From an uncultured Streptococcus sp. (lineage in GTDB: Bacteria > Bacillota > Bacilli > Lactobacillales > Streptococcaceae): DNA of 8,124 nucleotides. This document shows positions 5,894 to 8,124 of the stretch, one piece after another; position 1 is the stretch's first letter, and each line of letters starts with the position of its first letter. Under the pieces are notes generated by a model. That model ran no database searches. It was given only the letters and a program-made list of their open reading frames with translations, and had not been told where the DNA came from. Both the position numbers and the translations under genes were made by a program. The DNA is taken from assembly GCA_934216185.1 (NCBI GenBank), contig CAKQBM010000082.1, positions 1-8,124 on the forward strand. Reading direction: 5' to 3'.

Positions 5894-7057
5894 ATGAATA
5901 AAATAAGAGTCAGTAAATGGGTTGAAAAGAAGCTCGCTAAGGGGTTAGTTTTACTAGAATCCAGTGATCTTGAGAATGTCAATCTCAAGGATCAGGAAGT
6001 AGAAGTCTATAGTCAAGATGGAAACTTTCTTGGGACTGCTTACCTTTCCCAACAAAACAAGGGCTTGGGCTGGTTTATCAGCAAAGATAAGGTGACCTTT
6101 AATCAAGCTTTCTTTGAAACGCTGTTTAGACAAGCTAAAGAAAAGAGAAGAGCCTACTATCAAGATGATTTGACAACTGCCTTTCGTCTCTTTAATCAAG
6201 ATGGAGATGGCTTTGGGGGTCTGACAGTGGATCTTTATGGCGACTATGCTGTCTTTTCTTGGTATAACTCTTATGTTTATCAGATTCGTCAGACCATCTC
6301 AGAAGCCTTTAGACAGGTTTTTCCTGAGGTGTTAGGGACCTATGAGAAGATCCGCTTTAAGGGTTTGGACTATGAATCAGCCCATGTTTATGGTCAAGAA
6401 GCACCTGACTTTTTCACTGTTTTGGAAAATGGTGTTCTGTATCAAGTCTTTATGAATGATGGCTTGATGACAGGGATTTTCCTAGACCAGCATGAAGTTC
6501 GCGGTAGTTTAGTGGATGGATTGGCTATGGGCAAATCCTTGCTCAATATGTTTTCCTACACAGCAGCCTTTTCAGTAGCTGCGGCCATGGGAGGAGCTAG
6601 CCAGACAACTTCTGTTGACCTAGCTAAACGTTCACGAGAATTGTCTCAAGCGCATTTTCAGGCAAATGGAATCAGTACAGACGACCATCGTTTTGTGGTC
6701 ATGGATGTCTTTGAGTATTTCAAATATGCTAAGCGAAAAGGCTTGATCTATGATGTAATTGTCCTAGATCCGCCTAGCTTTGCTCGGAACAAAAAACAAA
6801 CGTTCTCTGTGGCCAAGGATTATCACAAGTTGATTTCCCAGAGTCTTGAGATTTTAAATCCGGGAGGGATTATCATTGCTAGTACCAATGCTGCCAATGT
6901 TTCCCGTCAGAAATTTACAGAACAAATTGATAAAGGCTTTGCAGGAAGAAGTTACCAGATTTTAAATAAATACGGTCTTCCAGCAGATTTTGCCTATAAT
7001 AAAAAAGATGAAAGTAGTAATTACCTCAAGGTGATTAGTATGAAGGTTAGTAAATGA
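5894..7057 (+). CDS. COG1092-type 23S rRNA methyltransferase (RlmI/RlmQ-like)
   Basis: This 387-residue SAM-dependent enzyme has an N-terminal PUA-like RNA-binding region (about 1-70), a middle linker domain, and a Rossmann methyltransferase domain. Marks include FLDQHEVR (197-204), SAM-binding motif [13 protein letters not shown] (216-227), acidic Asp242 in [14 protein letters not shown] (271-276) and motif [11 protein letters not shown] (292-300). Such proteins are usually named RlmI (m5C1962). This one contains no cysteine anywhere, and the motif VI region reads ASTNAANVS (329-337) where RlmI has a Cys, so the m5C mechanism is unlikely. It may be the Gram-positive RlmQ type (m7G in the peptidyl transferase centre, as described for B. 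subtilis YwbD). ATG 5894 is preferred: the in-frame ATG at 5885 lies inside the -10 box and could not be transcribed. There is no ribosome binding site, implying a leaderless mRNA. The stop overlaps the aroD start (ATGA). Confidence 0.9.
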   Translation: MNKIRVSKWVEKKLAKGLVLLESSDLENVNLKDQEVEVYSQDGNFLGTAYLSQQNKGLGWFISKDKVTFNQAFFETLFRQAKEKRRAYYQDDLTTAFRLFNQDGDGFGGLTVDLYGDYAVFSWYNSYVYQIRQTISEAFRQVFPEVLGTYEKIRFKGLDYESAHVYGQEAPDFFTVLENGVLYQVFMNDGLMTGIFLDQHEVRGSLVDGLAMGKSLLNMFSYTAAFSVAAAMGGASQTTSVDLAKRSRELSQAHFQANGISTDDHRFVVMDVFEYFKYAKRKGLIYDVIVLDPPSFARNKKQTFSVAKDYHKLISQSLEILNPGGIIIASTNAANVSRQKFTEQIDKGFAGRSYQILNKYGLPADFAYNKKDESSNYLKVISMKVSK

Positions 7058-7731
7058 AATTAATCGTTTCAGTAATGCCAAGAAGTTTAGAGGAGGCCCA
7101 GGCTCTGGATGCCACGAGGTGCCTGGATGCGGACATCATTGAATGGCGTGCCGACTATCTGCCTAAAGAAACGATTTTGCAGGTAGCTCCAGCTATTTTT
7201 GAAAAATTCGCAGGTCGTGAGTTGATTTTCACGCTACGAACTCGCTCTGAGGGGGGAGAAATCGACCTTTCTCCAGAAGAATATATCCATCTAATCAAGG
7301 AAGTGGCGCAACTCTATCAACCAGACTATATTGATTTTGAATACTATAGCTACAAGGATGTTTTTGAAGAAATGCTGGACTTCCCAAATCTTATTTTGAG
7401 TTACCACAATTTCCAAGAAACACCTGAGAACATGATGGAAATCTTGTCAGAGTTGACGAGCTTAAATCCAAAACTTGTTAAGGTTGCGGTGATGGCTCAC
7501 ACGGAGCAGGATGTGCTAGACTTGATGAACTATACACGAGGCTTTAAAACCCTCAATCCTGAACAGGAATATGTGACCATTTCTATGGGCAAGGTGGGCA
7601 AGGTCTCTCGTATCACTGCGGATGTGACGGGTTCGAGTTGGTCTTTTGCCAGTCTGGATGAGGCTAGTGCTCCTGGTCAGATTTCTCTAGCTAATATGAA
7701 AAAAATCAGGGAGATTTTAGATGAAGCTTGA
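7054..7731 (+). CDS. aroD: Type I 3-dehydroquinate dehydratase
   Basis: AroD converts 3-dehydroquinate to 3-dehydroshikimate, the third step of the cytoplasmic shikimate pathway. The 225-residue length fits the short type I family of Gram-positives. Residues expected for the Schiff-base mechanism are present: Glu30 and Arg32 in IIEWRADY, Arg62 in [10 protein letters not shown], Glu96 in DFEYY, His118 in SYHNF, and the Schiff-base Lys143 in [10 protein letters not shown]. The substrate-binding stretches [11 protein letters not shown] (177-187) and SAPGQISL (205-212) follow. The ATG at 7054 overlaps the methyltransferase stop as ATGA, so translation is probably coupled, helped by AAGG 7 nt upstream. 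The gene in turn overlaps aroE by 11 bp. Nothing unusual is seen in base use or length. Confidence 0.97.
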   Translation: MKLIVSVMPRSLEEAQALDATRCLDADIIEWRADYLPKETILQVAPAIFEKFAGRELIFTLRTRSEGGEIDLSPEEYIHLIKEVAQLYQPDYIDFEYYSYKDVFEEMLDFPNLILSYHNFQETPENMMEILSELTSLNPKLVKVAVMAHTEQDVLDLMNYTRGFKTLNPEQEYVTISMGKVGKVSRITADVTGSSWSFASLDEASAPGQISLANMKKIREILDEA

Positions 7732-8124
7732 TGGCTATACACGTTTAGCTGCCGTTGTTGCCAATCCTATTAAGCATTCTATTTCGCCCTTTATCCACAA
7801 TAGGGCCTTTGAGGCGACAGCTACCAATGGTGTTTATGTGGCTTGGGAGATTGAAGCAAGTGACTTGGCAGAAACAGTGGCCAATATTCGTCGCTACCAG
7901 ATGTTTGGCATCAACCTGTCCATGCCCTATAAGGAGCAGGTGATTCCTTATTTGGATGAGCTGAGTGACGAAGCGCGCTTGATCGGTGCGGTCAATACGG
8001 TTGTCAATGAGAATGGCAATTTAATTGGATATAATACAGATGGCAAGGGATTTTTTAAGAGCTTGCCTTCTTTTACAATTTCAGGTAAGAAGATGACCCT
8101 GCTGGGTGCAGGTGGTGCGGCTAA
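7721..8124 (+). CDS. aroE: Shikimate dehydrogenase, N-terminal part
   Basis: AroE reduces 3-dehydroshikimate to shikimate with NADPH, directly after AroD. Only the first 134 residues are in the window; the rest runs off the right edge. The start is ATG 7721, 7 nt after AGGGAG (7708-7713) and inside the end of aroD. The ATG at 7731 is in another frame. Visible motifs are the shikimate-binding serines in [13 protein letters not shown] (15-27; Ser20, Ser22), the catalytic lysine Lys71 in [15 protein letters not shown] (90-93), Asp107 in GYNTDGKGF, and the beginning of the NADP-binding glycine motif LLGAGGAA (127-134). The segment NLSMPYK differs from the common NVTxPxK but keeps the lysine. The order aroD-aroE suggests the rest of an aromatic amino acid operon follows. 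Confidence 0.97.
   Translation, partial: MKLDGYTRLAAVVANPIKHSISPFIHNRAFEATATNGVYVAWEIEASDLAETVANIRRYQMFGINLSMPYKEQVIPYLDELSDEARLIGAVNTVVNENGNLIGYNTDGKGFFKSLPSFTISGKKMTLLGAGGAA

Noticed and set aside
1..8124. CRISPR arrays, tRNA/rRNA genes, transposases, phage attachment sites, riboswitches
   Set aside because: I saw no regularly spaced repeats, no cloverleaf, no transposase or integrase motifs and no leader long enough for a riboswitch in any intergenic region.

Overview
The window looks like chromosomal DNA from a Mitis-group Streptococcus (S. mitis, S. oralis or a close relative of S. pneumoniae). Four things point there: the gene order alpha-amylase / ABC transporter / ... / rRNA methyltransferase-aroD-aroE, the streptococcal style of the proteins, a MalR-type operator, and a decayed BOX-like repeat. 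An ltaS-type lipoteichoic acid synthase gene argues for a commensal rather than S. pneumoniae, which as I recall lacks LtaS. This assignment is inference; no database was searched.

Layout: (1) 1-620, minus strand, is the 5' part of a cytoplasmic GH13 alpha-amylase, running off the left edge. Its promoter carries a perfect 14-bp palindrome of the MalR type lying over the -35 box. (2) 799-3163, plus strand, is a two-gene ABC transporter operon, an ATPase overlapping a large ABC-2-like permease by 20 bp, transcribed divergently from the amylase. A perfect 8-bp inverted repeat sits just upstream of its -35 box. (3) 3254-3472, plus strand, is a very AT-rich (about 20% GC) 72-residue membrane protein gene with a TTG start and its own strong promoter. 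It is followed by a BOX-like remnant and a bidirectional terminator. (4) 3627-5777, minus strand, is an LtaS-family synthase of 716 residues with its key catalytic residues intact. (5) 5894 to the right edge, plus strand, is a tightly packed operon: a COG1092-type 23S rRNA methyltransferase, aroD, then aroE (cut by the edge).

How the genes work together: AroD and AroE catalyse consecutive shikimate-pathway steps (3-dehydroquinate to 3-dehydroshikimate to shikimate) and are translationally coupled to the methyltransferase by overlapping stop and start codons. The methyltransferase mRNA appears leaderless, because its -10 box ends only 7 bp before the start codon. The LtaS-type enzyme would act at the outer face of the membrane. 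The ABC transporter has no visible substrate clue.

I see no mobile element with a transposase, no CRISPR array, no tRNA or rRNA, and no clear new multi-gene system. The observations most worth checking are the complete absence of cysteine from the protein normally named RlmI (an m5C enzyme), its leaderless start, the LtaS gene in this lineage, and the AT-rich orphan membrane gene beside a decayed repeat.
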